Assembly (NCBI GenBank): GCA_035502095.1 | Contig: DATJUX010000020.1 | Span: 62,001 to 126,000 of the forward strand | Source: JAKANT01 sp035502095 | Lineage (GTDB): Bacteria; Pseudomonadota; Gammaproteobacteria; Burkholderiales; Burkholderiaceae_F | Direction: 5' to 3' | DNA length: 64,000 nt | Notes under the pieces: model-generated | What the model saw: the letters and a program-made list of their open reading frames with translations, nothing else | Databases searched by the model: none | What the model was told of the DNA's origin: nothing | Translations under genes and position numbers: made by a program | Part shown: positions 62,544 through 64,000 of the stretch, one piece after another | How positions within the stretch are numbered: position 1 is the first letter of the stretch | Layout of the letters: each line of letters begins with the position of its first letter

Positions 62544-63443
62544 TTACGCCGGCGCCAGGTGCGCGCGCAGCCAGTCGAGCGTCGCATCCCACGTGCGCCG
62601 GGCTGCCTCCGGATCCTTGAAGTTGAACACGTGTCCCGCGCCGGGCACGACGATGATTTGCACGTCGCGTCCGCGCGCCGCGAGCGCGCGCTCGAGGCGC
62701 CGCGATTCCTCGACCGGTGCCGACGTGTCGTCCGCGCCATGGACGAGCAGGACCGGCGCGCGCAGCGTGTCGACGTAGGTCATGGGCGAGGCCCGGTGCA
62801 GCATCTGCTCGAACTCCTCGTCGGTCGTCGCCCCCGACTCGCGGCGGAAGTACCACTCGATCACGCGGAACGCGACCCGAAAGCCCCAGTCGTTGCGCTC
62901 GGTGTCGAACCACATGCGGAAGTCCGTCACCGGATAGTACGCGACCACCGCCCTGACATCGGGCGCGTGCGCCGCCATTAACAGGCTGTAGATGCCGCCC
63001 TGGGAGAAACCGAGCGCCGCGATGCGCGCCCGATCGACGCGCGGCTGCGCGCGCACGATCTGCAGCGCGGCGACCGGATCCGATGCCTCGCGCCAGGCGA
63101 AGGTGTTGCGCTGGAACGTTCCGTCGATGAGCCGCCAGTAATCGACCGCGACGGCGAGGTAGCCATGCGCGGTGAGATCGCGCGCGACTCCTTTCATGTC
63201 GGCCGCGGTCCGCCCGGCTTCCGGGTGCACGATCACGGTTGGAAATGGGCCGAAACCCGGCGGCTGCGCCCACTCCAGATGCACCCGCAGCGGCCCGCGC
63301 GTGACGTCTTCGGTCCACGTCGCGATGCCCGGCGGATCGCGCTCGGGGTAGATGAGATAATGATTCATGCAGCCGCTCGTGATCACGAGCGGCGCAGCGA
63401 CATTGACCGCGATCCGGGCGAGGCCGCGAGCAAGCGAGCTCAT
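62544..63443 (-). CDS. Alpha/beta-hydrolase lipoprotein, dienelactone-hydrolase-like
   Basis: The 299-residue protein starts with a lipobox signal (NVAAPLVITSGC). The hydrolase core has VIVHPEAGRTAADMKGVA, the nucleophile elbow LGFSQGGIY with a Ser in place of the dienelactone hydrolase Cys, LLVHGADDTSAPVEES with the catalytic Asp and GAGHVFNF with the His. It is an envelope-anchored esterase or peptidase-like enzyme. It is in line with the Gfo/Idh/MocA gene downstream and may share its transcript. Substrate unknown. Confidence 0.8.
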   Translation of the reverse strand: MSSLARGLARIAVNVAAPLVITSGCMNHYLIYPERDPPGIATWTEDVTRGPLRVHLEWAQPPGFGPFPTVIVHPEAGRTAADMKGVARDLTAHGYLAVAVDYWRLIDGTFQRNTFAWREASDPVAALQIVRAQPRVDRARIAALGFSQGGIYSLLMAAHAPDVRAVVAYYPVTDFRMWFDTERNDWGFRVAFRVIEWYFRRESGATTDEEFEQMLHRASPMTYVDTLRAPVLLVHGADDTSAPVEESRRLERALAARGRDVQIIVVPGAGHVFNFKDPEAARRTWDATLDWLRAHLAPA

Positions 63444-63654
63444 GATGCCCCGCGTTGCAGAGCCAACCGGGCGTCCGCGCGGTACGAACATCAGCGCAAC
63501 GTCGCCGCCTGTACAGCGTTCGACAGAGCGCTTTGGCGAGAAATCGCGCGACTCGACACTGGAAATCGAAGCGGTTCTTCTCGAGCAGCCATGGTGATCG
63601 GACGGCGCTAAAGTTGCGCTTCCAAGCCACGACGCAGTCTGCCGAGCGCCGGTC

Positions 63655-64000
63655 ATGAACACAAGAAGCCTGCCTTTCGACCCCGCCCGCCTGCCGGCTG
63701 ACCGCCTGCCGGCGCTCTTGCAGGCGATGCCGAAGGCGGAACTGCACATCCACATCGAAGGCTCCCTGGAGCCCGAACTGATCTTTGCGCTGGCACGGCG
63801 CAACGGTGTGCCGCTCGCCTATGAGAGCGTGGAGGCGCTGCGCGCTGCCTATGCATTCACCGACCTGCAGAGTTTCCTCGACATCTACTACGCCGGTGCG
63901 TCCGTGCTGATCACGGCGCAGGACTTCGAGGACATGGCCTGGGCGTACTTCCAGCGCGCCGCGGCCGACCACGTGCGGCGCGCCGAGATCTTCTTCGACC
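63655..64000 (+). CDS. add: Adenosine deaminase (3' end beyond window)
   Basis: The frame opens at ATG 63655 and runs to the window edge without a stop, giving 115 residues. It contains the zinc-binding HxH motif in KAELHIHIEGSLEPELIFALA (cited in part), then YAFTDLQSFLDIYYAG and FEDMAWAYFQRAA, the standard N-terminal half of adenosine/adenine deaminases, which convert adenosine to inosine or adenine to hypoxanthine. The HIHIEG form, with Ile in place of Leu, and the DFEDMAW region lean towards the bacterial adenosine deaminase-like/adenine deaminase branch. Confidence 0.85.
   Translation, partial: MNTRSLPFDPARLPADRLPALLQAMPKAELHIHIEGSLEPELIFALARRNGVPLAYESVEALRAAYAFTDLQSFLDIYYAGASVLITAQDFEDMAWAYFQRAAADHVRRAEIFFD

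Overview
This is a GC-rich chromosomal window (by eye about two thirds G+C) from a free-living proteobacterium, most likely a betaproteobacterium of the Burkholderiales/Rhodocyclales type. Pointers are the LpxO-type lipid A hydroxylase, the DUF3563 small protein, sox gene sets, a class I PHA synthase, a PEP-CTERM protein and many solute-binding proteins. It contains no rRNA, no CRISPR array and no intact insertion sequence. One tRNA gene, Ser(TGA), is present. The window opens inside a Dsb-like gene and closes inside an adenosine deaminase gene.

Layout. 1-1453: Dsb-like protein, small GIY-YIG-like protein, and the wreck of a YbaL/Kef antiporter gene. 1600-8112: a sugar-acid locus with a galactonate-dehydratase-like enolase and its GntR regulator on the minus strand, divergent from a three-gene sugar ABC transporter, an SDR dehydrogenase and an ArsR-rhodanese fusion. 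8138-13344: TetR regulator with a palindromic operator, small cytochrome c, frameshifted SLATT-like membrane protein, 3-hydroxybutyrate-dehydrogenase-like SDR, dead GH1 fragment, YCII protein. 13474-18679: lpxO, an EamA transporter with a His-rich tail, an orphan TRAP binding protein, and an overlapping pair encoding a membrane protein and a RelE-like/TIR fusion. 18952-32677: P-type ATPase, membrane protein/lipoprotein pair, pcm, cytochrome c, phage gpV scrap, methyltransferase, M20 hydrolase, DUF3237, beta-propeller lipoprotein and small proteins.

32811-37487 (minus strand): an unusual set, IorA/IorB-like molybdenum hydroxylase followed by soxX, soxY, soxZ and soxA but no soxB; this SoxY lacks the standard GGCGG tail. 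53915-58009 (plus strand): a conventional soxYZAXB set with a GGCGG SoxY. No soxCD lies in the window, so on the local evidence thiosulfate oxidation would follow the branched, sulfur-forming route, although soxCD could lie elsewhere.

37741-48044: chemoreceptor, SCO1 gene fused to a PstS scrap and broken by a 14-bp tandem duplication, a beta-hydroxyacid dehydrogenase, and a maltose/trehalose-type ABC transporter divergent from a trehalose synthase whose C-terminal maltokinase part is cut short. 48075-53795: MarR, a cytoplasmic AmiC-like binding protein, and the translationally coupled pair phaC-fadD. 58051-64000: tRNA-Ser(TGA), SDR, decayed hydrolase, PEP-CTERM protein with a strong terminator, small envelope proteins, Gfo/Idh/MocA oxidoreductase, alpha/beta-hydrolase lipoprotein, and the start of add.

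Taken together the genes suit a heterotroph that scavenges sugars and sugar acids, stores PHA and oxidises reduced sulfur. Several decayed genes show that accessory pieces have come and gone. All functional calls are from reading the sequence; no database search was run.
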